The notes beneath the pieces were generated by a model that did not search any database, had not been told where the DNA came from, and was given only the letters and a program-made list of their open reading frames with translations. From an uncultured Eubacteriales bacterium (lineage in GTDB: Bacteria > Bacillota > Clostridia > Oscillospirales > Oscillospiraceae), in NCBI GenBank assembly GCA_900546915.1, contig UREY01000008.1, positions 1 to 64,000 of the forward strand: a stretch of DNA of 64,000 nt, written 5' to 3'. This document shows, piece by piece, positions 21,948-31,372 of this stretch (the stretch's first letter is position 1; every line of letters begins with the position of its first letter). The translations under genes were made by a program, and so were the position numbers.

Positions 21948-22699
21948 CTCCTTGCGCCTGCCTTTCGGTTGTCTTCCTCAATGAGGGCGAGAAAGGTGTT
22001 TTCCAGATGGTCGGTGGGCAGTCCGGCGGCTCGGGCGACGGATTTCAGGTCCTCCATGGTCCCTTCAAACAGCAGGCGGCCGTGGTTGAGAATCCCGACG
22101 TCGTCCGCCGTCAGCTCCACTTCCGAAAGCAGGTGGGAGGAGACCAGCACCGTGCAGTCAAACTGCCGGGGGAGGGACTGAATCAAGGTGCGGATTTCAT
22201 GAATGCCCACGGGATCCAACCCGTTGGTGGGTTCGTCCAAAATCAAAATCGGAGGCTGTCCGATGAGGGCCCCGGCCAGTCCCAGCCGCTGCTTCATCCC
22301 GAGGGAGTATTGTTTGGCTTGGCGCTTGCGAAACGGGGTTAGGCCCACCAGCTCCAAAGCGTCGGCGACGCTGCTTTTGGGTAAGCCGAGGATTTTACGG
22401 ATGATCTCCAGATTTTCCTCTCCGGTCAGGTTGCCGTAGAAGGCGGGCGCTTCCAAAAAGGAGCCCACCTCCCGTAGGATGGCAATCCGGTCCGGAGGAT
22501 TGGTTTTTCCGTCTATGCGGAAGCTCCCCTCCGTGGGGCGGGTCAAGCCCAGCAGCATTTTCATGGTGGTGGATTTTCCCGCGCCGTTTGGGCCGAGGAA
22601 ACCGTAAATGCGGCCCTTGCGGACGTGGAGATTCAAATGAGAGACGGCTGTGAAGTCCCCGTAGGTTTTTGTGAGGTTTTGGGTCTCGATTATATTCAC
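21944..22699 (-). CDS. ABC transporter ATPase (lantibiotic-immunity LanF-like)
   Basis: This 251-residue ATPase has Walker A GPNGAGKST, a signature of the type YSLGMKQRLGLA, Walker B LILDEPTNGLD and the switch His (SSHLL). That is the standard layout of drug and lantibiotic-protection ABC ATPases. The GTG at 22699 is chosen because AAGGAG lies 9 bases upstream; the longer frame would start beside the promoter. It leads a five-gene operon (ATPase, two permeases, small membrane protein, lipoprotein). Confidence 0.85.
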   Translation of the reverse strand: MNIIETQNLTKTYGDFTAVSHLNLHVRKGRIYGFLGPNGAGKSTTMKMLLGLTRPTEGSFRIDGKTNPPDRIAILREVGSFLEAPAFYGNLTGEENLEIIRKILGLPKSSVADALELVGLTPFRKRQAKQYSLGMKQRLGLAGALIGQPPILILDEPTNGLDPVGIHEIRTLIQSLPRQFDCTVLVSSHLLSEVELTADDVGILNHGRLLFEGTMEDLKSVARAAGLPTDHLENTFLALIEEDNRKAGARR

Positions 22700-22729
22700 G
22701 TTTTTGCGCTCCTTTCCTGTTCTGGGTCC

Positions 22730-22735
22730 AGTATA
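22730..22735 (-). promoter_or_regulatory. -10 element of the ABC transporter operon
   Basis: TATACT on the minus strand has no good -35 box at the right distance. Tandem 11-bp repeats lie directly upstream instead, which is typical of an activator-dependent promoter. Confidence 0.5.
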
Positions 22736-22744
22736 GCGCAACAA

Positions 22745-22788
22745 CCTTGCAGGAACCTTCCGCCTTCCTTACGGCTGCCTTACATTTT
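22745..22788. repeat. Four 11-bp tandem repeats, candidate response-regulator binding site
   Basis: CCTT-starting units begin at 22745, 22756, 22767 and 22778: CCTTGC, CCTTCC, CCTTAC and CCTTAC, each followed by five variable bases. An 11-bp period places each unit on the same DNA face, as for OmpR-family regulators bound head to tail. The array lies between the divergent ABC operon and the two-component genes. Confidence 0.6.
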
Positions 22789-22819
22789 GCAAAATACCCG
22801 GGCAGGCTCCGTCCCTTTG

Positions 22820-22828
22820 TGCTATAAT
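22820..22828 (+). promoter_or_regulatory. Extended -10 promoter of the two-component operon
   Basis: TGCTATAAT is a perfect extended -10 element (TGnTATAAT) about 20 bases upstream of the response-regulator start. No clear -35 box is seen. Confidence 0.6.
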
Positions 22829-22848
22829 GGCAGCCGGGAGGAAGCAAT

Positions 22849-23553
22849 ATGGACTACAGCTATTTGAAACAGAAAAAAATTCTCCTCGTGGACGACGAGG
22901 AGGAGATTCTCACCATGGTAACCGGGTTTTTACGGGAGGACGGTTATACGCAGATTCGCACGGCGTCTACCGTGGCCGACGCCCTTTCGGTGTGGAGGCA
23001 GTGGGAGCCGGAGCTTGCGGTTCTGGACGTGATGCTGCCGGATGGAGACGGCTTCTCTCTGTTCCAACAGGTGCGGACATGGGCGGAGAGCCCGGTGCTG
23101 TTTCTCACCGCGCGGGGGGAGGATGAGGATAGAATTCGCGGCCTGGGCCTGGGCGCCGACGACTATCTGGTGAAGCCGTTTTTGCCCAAGGAGCTGCTGC
23201 TGCGCATTGGAATGATCCTGCGCCGGTATTACAGGCAGGAGCAGCCCCTGGTGCAGCTGGCCGGGAGCCGGATTGATTTTTCCCGGGCGGAGGTTGTAAA
23301 AGAGGGCAGGCGTTTCCCTCTGACGGCGAAGGAGCATGAGATCCTCCAGACGCTTTGCCGGAACGCCGGAAGGATTGTAACCATCGACCAGCTTTGCCAG
23401 GCCGTATGGGGGGAGAATCCCTTCGGTTATGAGAACAGCCTGATGGCGCATATCCGCCGGATTCGGGAAAAAATAGAACGAAACCCGTCTAAGCCGGTGT
23501 CGTTGCTGACGGTCAAGGGCCTGGGGTATAAGCTGGTACTGGAGGGAAAGTAG
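22849..23553 (+). CDS. OmpR-family response regulator
   Basis: This 234-residue protein has a receiver domain with acidic pair Asp15/Asp16, phospho-acceptor Asp60 (LDVMLP), Thr88 and Lys109. A winged-helix DNA-binding domain (about 135-230) ends in VKGLGYKLV. It is encoded one base before the histidine kinase and divergent from the ABC operon. By analogy with NisR, SpaR and CprR it probably activates the ABC operon through the 11-bp repeats. GGAGG lies 8 bases before the ATG. Confidence 0.9.
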   Translation: MDYSYLKQKKILLVDDEEEILTMVTGFLREDGYTQIRTASTVADALSVWRQWEPELAVLDVMLPDGDGFSLFQQVRTWAESPVLFLTARGEDEDRIRGLGLGADDYLVKPFLPKELLLRIGMILRRYYRQEQPLVQLAGSRIDFSRAEVVKEGRRFPLTAKEHEILQTLCRNAGRIVTIDQLCQAVWGENPFGYENSLMAHIRRIREKIERNPSKPVSLLTVKGLGYKLVLEGK

Positions 23554-23554
23554 C

Positions 23555-24946
23555 ATGCGCAGCGTGGCGAAGCTGACCCGCCGCTTTGTGGGGATTTTGT
23601 CGTTGAGCACCCTCCTTCTGTTGGCGGTGAATTTGGTGATTTTGGTGGTGCTGGCCGCCTATCAAACTCCGGGGGCCGGGCCGTGGACAACGGCCGGAGA
23701 AGCCGCCCGGGCTCTGCGCCGGGGGCCGGACGGCTATGTCCTGGGGGAGGACATGACGAGGACCCTAAAAGAGGAAAACGCCTGGGCCGTCTATATCGAC
23801 AACGACACCATGGAGGTTCTCTGGCACTCGGAGGATTTGCCGGAGGAAATCCCCCTGCAATATACCGTGTCCGATATTTCCCGCTTGACCCGGGGGTATG
23901 TGGCGGATTATCCCACCTTCACGGGAAGCGGGGAAGACGGACTGATGGTGGTGGGATTTCCCAAGGACCGTTACTGGAAGCTGATGAATCCCTCCTGGGA
24001 TTACTACTTTATCAAAAATGCTCCGGCGATTGCTCTGTCGGTGCTGGGGATCAATGTGGCGGTCATTTTTCTCATCTATATCCTGGCGAACGCCAAGCTG
24101 CTTCGCTCGGTGACCCCCATTGCAAACGGCGTGCAGGCGCTGCCCACCCAAGAGCCGGTATATGTGAAAGAAAGGGGGCTTTTGTCCGATCTGGCAAAGG
24201 ACATCAATCAGACGGCGGAGATCCTCCGGTCCCAGCGGGCGGACCTGCGCAAAAAGGAGACGGCGCGGGCGGACTGGATCTCCGGGGTTTCCCACGACAT
24301 CCGCACGCCCCTTTCCATGGTGATGGGCTACGCCGGGCAGCTGGAGGACGATCCGGACCTGTCGGGGGAGACCAGGCGGAAGGCGTCCGTCATCCGGCAG
24401 CAGAGCACGAAAATCAAGAATCTGATCCACGACCTGAATTTGGCCTCCAAGCTGGAATACAACATGCAGCCCCTGCATCCCCAGCCGGTGAACCTGATTG
24501 CCGTAGCCCGGCAGTGCGCGGCGGATTTTCTCAACGCGGATTTGGAGGGAAAGTATCCCTTGCAGTGGCGGGCCCCGGAGCATATCCCGGCCTGCATCCT
24601 GCAGGGAGATCCCAATTTGCTGCACCGGGCCCTGGAAAACCTCCTGCACAACGCCCAGTCCCACAATCCGGACGGCTGCCGGATCACGCTGGAGGTTTCT
24701 GTCAAGGCGGGGGCGTGCTGCATCGCGGTGTCCGACGACGGGGTGGGAATGACCGGCAAGCAGCTGGAAAAGCTGCAAAATACCCCCCACTATATGATGA
24801 ACGACGCCGGAATTGCAGAGCCGCGCCACGGCTTAGGGCTTCTGATTGTCCAGCAAATTGTGCGGGCCCATCATGGAACTACCCGCTTTTCCTCCGTGCA
24901 CCCCCATGGATTTTGCGTCGCAATCCAAATCCCCCTTTCCCCGTGA
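23555..24946 (+). CDS. Sensor histidine kinase, probable peptide or envelope sensor
   Basis: This 463-residue kinase has two membrane helices (about 12-36 and 157-178) flanking an extracytoplasmic loop of some 120 residues (about 37-155). The H box is SHDIRTP with His247. N box (ENLLHNAQSHNPDG), G1 (DDGVGM) and G2 (HGLGL) follow. It is the cognate kinase of the response regulator one base upstream. The sensed signal is unknown; the linked transporter suggests an antimicrobial peptide. Confidence 0.9.
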   Translation: MRSVAKLTRRFVGILSLSTLLLLAVNLVILVVLAAYQTPGAGPWTTAGEAARALRRGPDGYVLGEDMTRTLKEENAWAVYIDNDTMEVLWHSEDLPEEIPLQYTVSDISRLTRGYVADYPTFTGSGEDGLMVVGFPKDRYWKLMNPSWDYYFIKNAPAIALSVLGINVAVIFLIYILANAKLLRSVTPIANGVQALPTQEPVYVKERGLLSDLAKDINQTAEILRSQRADLRKKETARADWISGVSHDIRTPLSMVMGYAGQLEDDPDLSGETRRKASVIRQQSTKIKNLIHDLNLASKLEYNMQPLHPQPVNLIAVARQCAADFLNADLEGKYPLQWRAPEHIPACILQGDPNLLHRALENLLHNAQSHNPDGCRITLEVSVKAGACCIAVSDDGVGMTGKQLEKLQNTPHYMMNDAGIAEPRHGLGLLIVQQIVRAHHGTTRFSSVHPHGFCVAIQIPLSP

Positions 24947-25040
24947 AAAACAGCGGGCTCGAAGACGCGCCCCCATCAAGCAGCATGGCTCCGGCATATC
25001 CGGCTTTGGCTGTGCCGTTTCCGCTCGGGAAAACTCTCTG

Positions 25041-25069
25041 TTTCCACGGGCTTGGAATTGTGGTAGAAT
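25041..25069 (+). promoter_or_regulatory. Probable promoter with long leader upstream of the acetyltransferase
   Basis: TTTCCA (25041-25046), 17 bases and TAGAAT (25064-25069) would start transcription near 25076. That leaves a leader of almost 200 bases before the GTG start. The 327-base gap from 24947 to 25273 holds no gene that I can support, and I recognise no known riboswitch in it. Confidence 0.4.
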
Positions 25070-25273
25070 GGAACCGGCAGGTATGATGTACGCTGGGAAT
25101 TTCAGAATGCCTCCGGCGAATGCGCGTTGCGCCGGTGAAACGTAACGTGCCGCTTGTCAGGCGGACGAGGCGGGAGGACGGCGGGATCCATGGCGGAACG
25201 CCGGAAAAATCCCCGCCCACCGAGGGGAAGTAAGAGCGCGAAAAATTGGAATTTTGGCAGGAGGGATTTCTTC

Positions 25274-25807
25274 GTGATTACAATACGCATCATTACGAAA
25301 GAGCACCAACAGGATATCCACATCCGGAACGAGCCGTTTTTGATTTGGGGGCGGATGATTCCGTCCTACGTAGACAGAAAATGGGGATATTCCGTAGAAG
25401 AATTCAGCCGTGAGCAGGTCACCGAAATGTGCTTCCCGGATGAGGACTACGATTATGATCGTATGTGTCGGAACAGCGTTTTTGTCGGGGCCTATGACGG
25501 GGACAAATGCGTTGGGCTCGCCGTATTTCAGGATTTCTTTTTCCAATACATGTACCTTTACGATTTGAAGGTTTGCAAAGCATATAGGAAGCAGAGGATT
25601 GCAACCAAGCTGATTGAGGAAGGACTGAGGATCGCGGTCGAAAGAGGCTACCGTGGAATATATACCCAGGGTCAGGACAATAATCTCTCGGCCTGTCTGT
25701 TCTACTTAAATGTGGGGTTCCATATCGGAGGCTTGGACACAGATGTCTATCGGGGAACCAAACAGGAGGGGAAATCCGATATCCTCTTTTACATGGATTC
25801 CCAATAA
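25274..25807 (+). CDS. GNAT acetyltransferase resembling streptothricin acetyltransferases
   Basis: This 177-residue protein has a GNAT fold with the acetyl-CoA loop KAYRKQRIATKLI. Its C-terminal half has the spacing Q-NN-AC-Y-GF-GG-D-Y (TQGQDNNLSACLFY and FHIGGLDTDVY), which matches Sat/SatA streptothricin acetyltransferases. It may acetylate an antibiotic or an endogenous amine; resistance is not demonstrated. The GTG at 25274 is 8 bases after GGAGGG, better than the upstream in-frame ATG at 25154. Composition is AT-richer than its neighbours, suggesting acquisition. Confidence 0.75.
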   Translation: MITIRIITKEHQQDIHIRNEPFLIWGRMIPSYVDRKWGYSVEEFSREQVTEMCFPDEDYDYDRMCRNSVFVGAYDGDKCVGLAVFQDFFFQYMYLYDLKVCKAYRKQRIATKLIEEGLRIAVERGYRGIYTQGQDNNLSACLFYLNVGFHIGGLDTDVYRGTKQEGKSDILFYMDSQ

Positions 25808-25835
25808 AAGGCGATCTTTGCCCATGGATGGTTCA

Positions 25836-25871
25836 GGCGGGAAAACCCGAAGATGGTTTTCCCGCCTATTT
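25836..25871. terminator. Hairpin between convergent genes
   Basis: A perfect 12-bp stem (25836-25847 with 25855-25866, 7-base loop) lies after the acetyltransferase gene and before the end of the convergent GIY-YIG gene. The T run is weak. Confidence 0.6.
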
Positions 25872-25920
25872 CAATTTGGAACAGGATTTGTGCCCGTTCC
25901 GCAGGACGGGGGTAAGCCGC

Positions 25921-26187
25921 TCATTTCTGCGGGGGCTGCTCCGGGGACCAGGTCCGGCACAGCTCCAGCTTTTTGGCCCGGGGCAGAGCCTGGATGGCCT
26001 GTTCCCGGCGCAGAGCGCTGCCGTGATCGGGGCACACCTCTTGGTAGACCGGCACGACGGGGCCCCGGCCCCGGGTGTATTTGGCGCCCCGACCCCGGTT
26101 ATGGGCGGCCAGGCGGCGGGAGAAGTGGTTGGTGATGCCGGTGTACAAGGTGCCGTCCCGGCACTGTAAAATATAGACGATCCACAT
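25921..26187 (-). CDS. GIY-YIG domain protein (UPF0213/YhbQ type)
   Basis: This 88-residue protein is one GIY-YIG module. It has the paired motif VYIL then LYTGITN (4-20), conserved Arg in the first helix, and the KYTRGRGPV stretch. These small stand-alone proteins are related to the UvrC and homing-endonuclease catalytic domain and may be structure-specific nucleases; their role is poorly known. AAAGGAG is 7 bases before the ATG. Confidence 0.85.
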   Translation of the reverse strand: MWIVYILQCRDGTLYTGITNHFSRRLAAHNRGRGAKYTRGRGPVVPVYQEVCPDHGSALRREQAIQALPRAKKLELCRTWSPEQPPQK

Positions 26188-26433
26188 GGAAGGCTCCTTT
26201 TGCTTCCGGCGGGGGGCGGCGCGGGTCCCGGAGCAGCCGGGACGGGACGCCCGTCCCCGCCGGATCAGATGGATTTTTGCGGGGGATGCCGTGATTCTAA
26301 CATGAAATCTCCTGCAAAGAAAGAAAAAACTGCATGGATGACCAATAGGAGGTGTAAACTAAAGCCGACCGGCGGCGCGGAGCGGCTGAAAAACCGGGGG
26401 AATTTTGTTCAAAAAATATTTATAATCCGCCCC

Positions 26434-26462
26434 TTGACAAGGAGGGGTTCGGGTTGTATAGT
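26434..26462 (+). promoter_or_regulatory. Promoter of the hrcA-grpE-dnaK-dnaJ operon
   Basis: TTGACA (26434-26439), 17 bases and TATAGT (26457-26462) form a near-consensus sigma-A promoter. Between 26188 and 26433 I see no gene or other signal. Confidence 0.9.
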
Positions 26463-26466
26463 TAGC

Positions 26467-26493
26467 TTAGCACTCGAGAGGAAGGAGTGCTAA
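26467..26493. promoter_or_regulatory. CIRCE operator
   Basis: TTAGCACTC, nine bases and GAGTGCTAA match the CIRCE consensus exactly. It covers the transcription start, so bound HrcA would block the promoter. Confidence 0.97.
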
Positions 26494-26507
26494 CAGGAGG
26501 CGATTGC

Positions 26508-27590
26508 ATGGAGTTGACCCAGCGGAAGAAGCAGGTGTTACAGACGGTGGTGGACCTGTATATCCGCACAGCCGAGCCGGTGGGCTCAAAGGCGGTTGCA
26601 GCCATGCCGGGGATGAATTACTCCTCCGCTACCATTCGCAACGAATTGGCGGATCTGACGACCATGGGCCTTCTGGAGCAGCCCCATACCTCCGCCGGGC
26701 GGATTCCCTCTCCTGCGGGGTACCGGCTGTATGTGGATGAGCTGATGCAGGGCTACAAGCTCAGCGTGGATGAGACCAAGGACCTGAAAAATGCCATGGA
26801 GCTGAAAATGCAGGAGTTCGACAAGGTTCTGGACAAGGTGGCCAGACTGGTCTCTCAGGCCACGGATCTGCCCGCTTATACGGTGGCCGCCCGTCCGGGC
26901 GCGGCTACAGTGAAGCGGTTTGAGATCCTCATGGCGGAGGCCGGGAGCTTCATCCTGGTGGTCATGACCAACGGCGACGTGGTGAAAAACAAGCTGATCA
27001 AGCTGCCGCTGCATGTGACGGAGGCGGATCTGAAGCTTCTGAGCGCCGTGCTCAACGCCAGCATGACCGGGCTCAGCGCCCAAGAGCTGACGGCGGAGCT
27101 GCTGGAGCGTGTGACGCAAAACGCCGGCGCGGCGGCCGGTCTGGTGCCGGTGATCCTGGACTTTACCAACGAGGTCCTGCGGGGCCAGCAAGACGGCTCG
27201 GTTGCCTTGCGGGGCCAGGTCCGGCTTTTGCATCAGCCGGAGTACCAAGATGTGGAAAAGGCCCAGGAGGTTTTGAGCAGCCTGGATGAGGAGACCATTT
27301 CCCACCTGCCCGCTGTGATGGGGGGAGAAAAGACCCAGATTCTGGTGGGACCGGAAAACGTGGCCCAGGAGCTGAGAGACACGTCGGTTGTGATGACCAA
27401 GTTCGACATCGGCGAAGGCATGCAGGGTCTCATCGGCGTGGTGGGACCGACCCGCATGGACTATGCGAAGATCACGGCCCGGCTCAGTTATTTTGCGGAA
27501 AATCTGTCTAAGATGTTTTCCCCGCCGGAGCCCAACCGGAAGCAGCTTCCCGAGGGAAGCGAGCCGGAAGCAGAAAAACAGGAGGCATAG
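26508..27590 (+). CDS. hrcA: Heat-inducible transcription repressor HrcA
   Basis: This 360-residue repressor binds CIRCE and is folded by the chaperonin, so heat titrates it away. It has an N-terminal winged helix (residues about 1-70; GSKAVAAMPGMNYSSATIRNEL, then an RIPSPAGYR segment) and the HrcA dimerisation and inserted domains. The ATG at 26508 lies 7 bases after AGGAGG, which itself begins right after CIRCE. It is the first gene of a complete dnaK operon. Confidence 0.95.
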   Translation: MELTQRKKQVLQTVVDLYIRTAEPVGSKAVAAMPGMNYSSATIRNELADLTTMGLLEQPHTSAGRIPSPAGYRLYVDELMQGYKLSVDETKDLKNAMELKMQEFDKVLDKVARLVSQATDLPAYTVAARPGAATVKRFEILMAEAGSFILVVMTNGDVVKNKLIKLPLHVTEADLKLLSAVLNASMTGLSAQELTAELLERVTQNAGAAAGLVPVILDFTNEVLRGQQDGSVALRGQVRLLHQPEYQDVEKAQEVLSSLDEETISHLPAVMGGEKTQILVGPENVAQELRDTSVVMTKFDIGEGMQGLIGVVGPTRMDYAKITARLSYFAENLSKMFSPPEPNRKQLPEGSEPEAEKQEA

Positions 27591-27593
27591 ATT

Positions 27594-28136
27594 GTGGCTG
27601 ACAAAGAAAATAAAAAGAACAAGAAAAAGAACCAGGAGCCGGAGCAGGCGCCTGCTCCGGAGCCCCGGGAGGCGCAGGCAGAGGCGGCCGCCCAGCCCAC
27701 CGAGCTGCAGCAGCTCCAGGAAAAGCTGGATGCGGAGCACGAGGCGCACCTCCGCTTAGCGGCGGAGTACGACAACTTCCGCAAGCGGACCCAAAAGGAA
27801 AAGGACGCCAGCTACGCCAACGGCAAGGCCGACACCCTGGTCAAGCTCCTGCCGGTTTACGACAATCTGGAGCGGGCGCTGAACCAGCCCACAGAAGACG
27901 CCGCCTACAAAAAGGGCGTGGAGATGACCATGGCGGAGCTGGAGAAGATTTTCCAGGGCCTGGGCGCCGAGAGCTTCGGCGCGCCGGGAGACGCCTTCGA
28001 TCCCAACCTGCACAACGCGGTGATGCACACCGCCGACGAAAGCCTGGGAGAGAGCACCATCGTGCAGGTCTTCCAGAAGGGCTTCCGGGTGGGGGAAAAG
28101 GTGATTCGTTTCGCCATGGTGCAGGTTGCCAATTAG
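27594..28136 (+). CDS. grpE: Nucleotide exchange factor GrpE
   Basis: This 180-residue protein releases ADP from DnaK. A charged, Pro/Glu-rich N-terminus (about 1-40) is followed by a long coiled coil (about 40-100, RLAAEYDNFRKRT) and the beta domain that contacts DnaK (HNAVMHTADE and GFRVGEKVIRFA). It starts with GTG, 8 bases after AGGAGG and 3 bases beyond the hrcA stop. Confidence 0.95.
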   Translation: MADKENKKNKKKNQEPEQAPAPEPREAQAEAAAQPTELQQLQEKLDAEHEAHLRLAAEYDNFRKRTQKEKDASYANGKADTLVKLLPVYDNLERALNQPTEDAAYKKGVEMTMAELEKIFQGLGAESFGAPGDAFDPNLHNAVMHTADESLGESTIVQVFQKGFRVGEKVIRFAMVQVAN

Positions 28137-28147
28137 CAGGTAGATTC

Positions 28148-28166
28148 CCGGGCTTTCCCGGTTTTT
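28148..28166 (+). terminator. Small terminator-like hairpin between grpE and dnaK
   Basis: A 5-bp GC stem (28148-28152 with 28157-28161) with a 4-base loop is followed by five T residues. It could reduce read-through or protect the processed dnaK transcript. Confidence 0.4.
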
Positions 28167-28186
28167 ATAAATTTTGTATATGATAA

Positions 28187-30043
<1,857 letters not shown>

Positions 30044-30050
30044 TTTACCC

Positions 30051-30093
30051 AACAGCGATGCCGGAGGGACGGGGTTCACGTCCCTCCGCTGTT
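30051..30093 (+). other. Intercistronic stem-loop between dnaK and dnaJ
   Basis: Two nested stems (30051-30056 with 30088-30093, and 30063-30071 with 30079-30087) form a 15-bp hairpin with one internal bulge and no T run. It may tune dnaJ expression or mark RNA processing. Confidence 0.5.
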
Positions 30094-30134
30094 GCGCTTA
30101 TTTGCGCCAGTACATCCAAGCGAGGTGAGGAGCC

Positions 30135-31292
30135 ATGAGTGACGAGAAGAAACGCGATTATTACGAGGTTCTGGGCGTCGGGAAGAGCGCCGGCGCCGAT
30201 GAGATTAAGAAGGCTTACCGAAAGAAAGCGCTCCAGTATCACCCGGACCGGAATCCGGGAGACAAAGAGGCGGAAGCGAAATTCAAGGAGGTGGGCGAGG
30301 CCTACGAGGTCTTGTCCAACGACGAAAAGCGGAGCCGGTACGACCAATTTGGCTTTGCCGGGGTAGATCCCAACTTCAATCCCAATGCCGGAGGCTTCGG
30401 CGGCGGCTTTGGGGGCTTTGGAGACGCCTTTTCCGGCTTCGGCGACATCTTTGGAGATTTGTTCGGCGGCGGCAGCGGTAGGCGGAGCGCCAACGCCCCG
30501 CGCCAGGGGGAGAATGTGGGCGCCCGGCTGGAGCTGACCTTTGAGGAAGCCGCCTTCGGCACGGAGAAAGAGGTGCCGGTGGTCCGCATCGAGACCTGCG
30601 CCAAATGCGGCGGCAGCGGCTCCGCCGCCGGTACCGCGCCGGAAACCTGCCCCACCTGCCGGGGAACCGGGTCTGTGCGCACCACCCAGAATTTTATGGG
30701 GATGACCATGCAGTCCACCACGGCTTGCCCCAAGTGCGGCGGCACCGGAAAGATCATCAAAGATCCCTGCTCCACCTGCCGGGGCAAGGGGAAGGTGCGC
30801 CGTTCCACCAAGGTTCGGGTTCAGATTCCGGCGGGCGTGGACGACGGGCAGAGCGTCCGGGTCCGGGGGGAAGGCTGTACCGGCTCCAACGGCGGGCCCA
30901 ACGGAGACCTCCTGGTGGAGATTTCCATTCGCAACCACGCCTTTTTCCAGCGGGATGGGGCCAACGTTCTGTGCGAGCTGCCCATCACCTTCTCTCAGGC
31001 CGCCTTGGGCGCGGAGCTGGAGGTCCCCACCTTGGACGGGAAGGTCCGGTATAACATCCCGGAGGGGACGCAAACCGGAACGACCTTCCGCCTGCGGGGC
31101 AAGGGCATCCCCTTCCTGCACAGCAAGGCCCGGGGCGATCAGCTGGTGACGGTGGTGGTGGAGACGCCCACCCGGCTCTCCCGGGAGCAAAAGGAGCTGC
31201 TCCGCCGCTTTGAGGACAGCGCCAAGGATTCCGGCGCGCAGCCGAAGATTGCAAAGTTTTTTGAGAAGCTCCGGCAGAATTTTGATAAATAA
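30135..31292 (+). CDS. dnaJ: Co-chaperone DnaJ (Hsp40)
   Basis: This 385-residue co-chaperone has a J domain with the HPD motif (36-38) that stimulates DnaK ATPase, and a Gly/Phe-rich linker (about 74-115). Four CxxCxGxG zinc repeats follow ([32 protein letters not shown]), then the C-terminal substrate-binding domains. It is the last gene of the HrcA-controlled operon and ends at a strong terminator. Confidence 0.97.
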   Translation: MSDEKKRDYYEVLGVGKSAGADEIKKAYRKKALQYHPDRNPGDKEAEAKFKEVGEAYEVLSNDEKRSRYDQFGFAGVDPNFNPNAGGFGGGFGGFGDAFSGFGDIFGDLFGGGSGRRSANAPRQGENVGARLELTFEEAAFGTEKEVPVVRIETCAKCGGSGSAAGTAPETCPTCRGTGSVRTTQNFMGMTMQSTTACPKCGGTGKIIKDPCSTCRGKGKVRRSTKVRVQIPAGVDDGQSVRVRGEGCTGSNGGPNGDLLVEISIRNHAFFQRDGANVLCELPITFSQAALGAELEVPTLDGKVRYNIPEGTQTGTTFRLRGKGIPFLHSKARGDQLVTVVVETPTRLSREQKELLRRFEDSAKDSGAQPKIAKFFEKLRQNFDK

Positions 31293-31303
31293 TGGGCAAT
31301 GAG

Positions 31304-31357
31304 AAGCTGCTGCAACGGCGCGCGGACGGTTTGGTCCGTGGGGTTGCAGCAGCTTTT
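31304..31357. terminator. Terminator of the dnaK operon
   Basis: A perfect 13-bp stem (31304-31316 with 31343-31355) encloses a second small hairpin and ends in four T residues. It separates dnaJ from the convergent DUF4173 gene. Confidence 0.85.
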
Positions 31358-31372
31358 AAATTTTGGGGAGGC

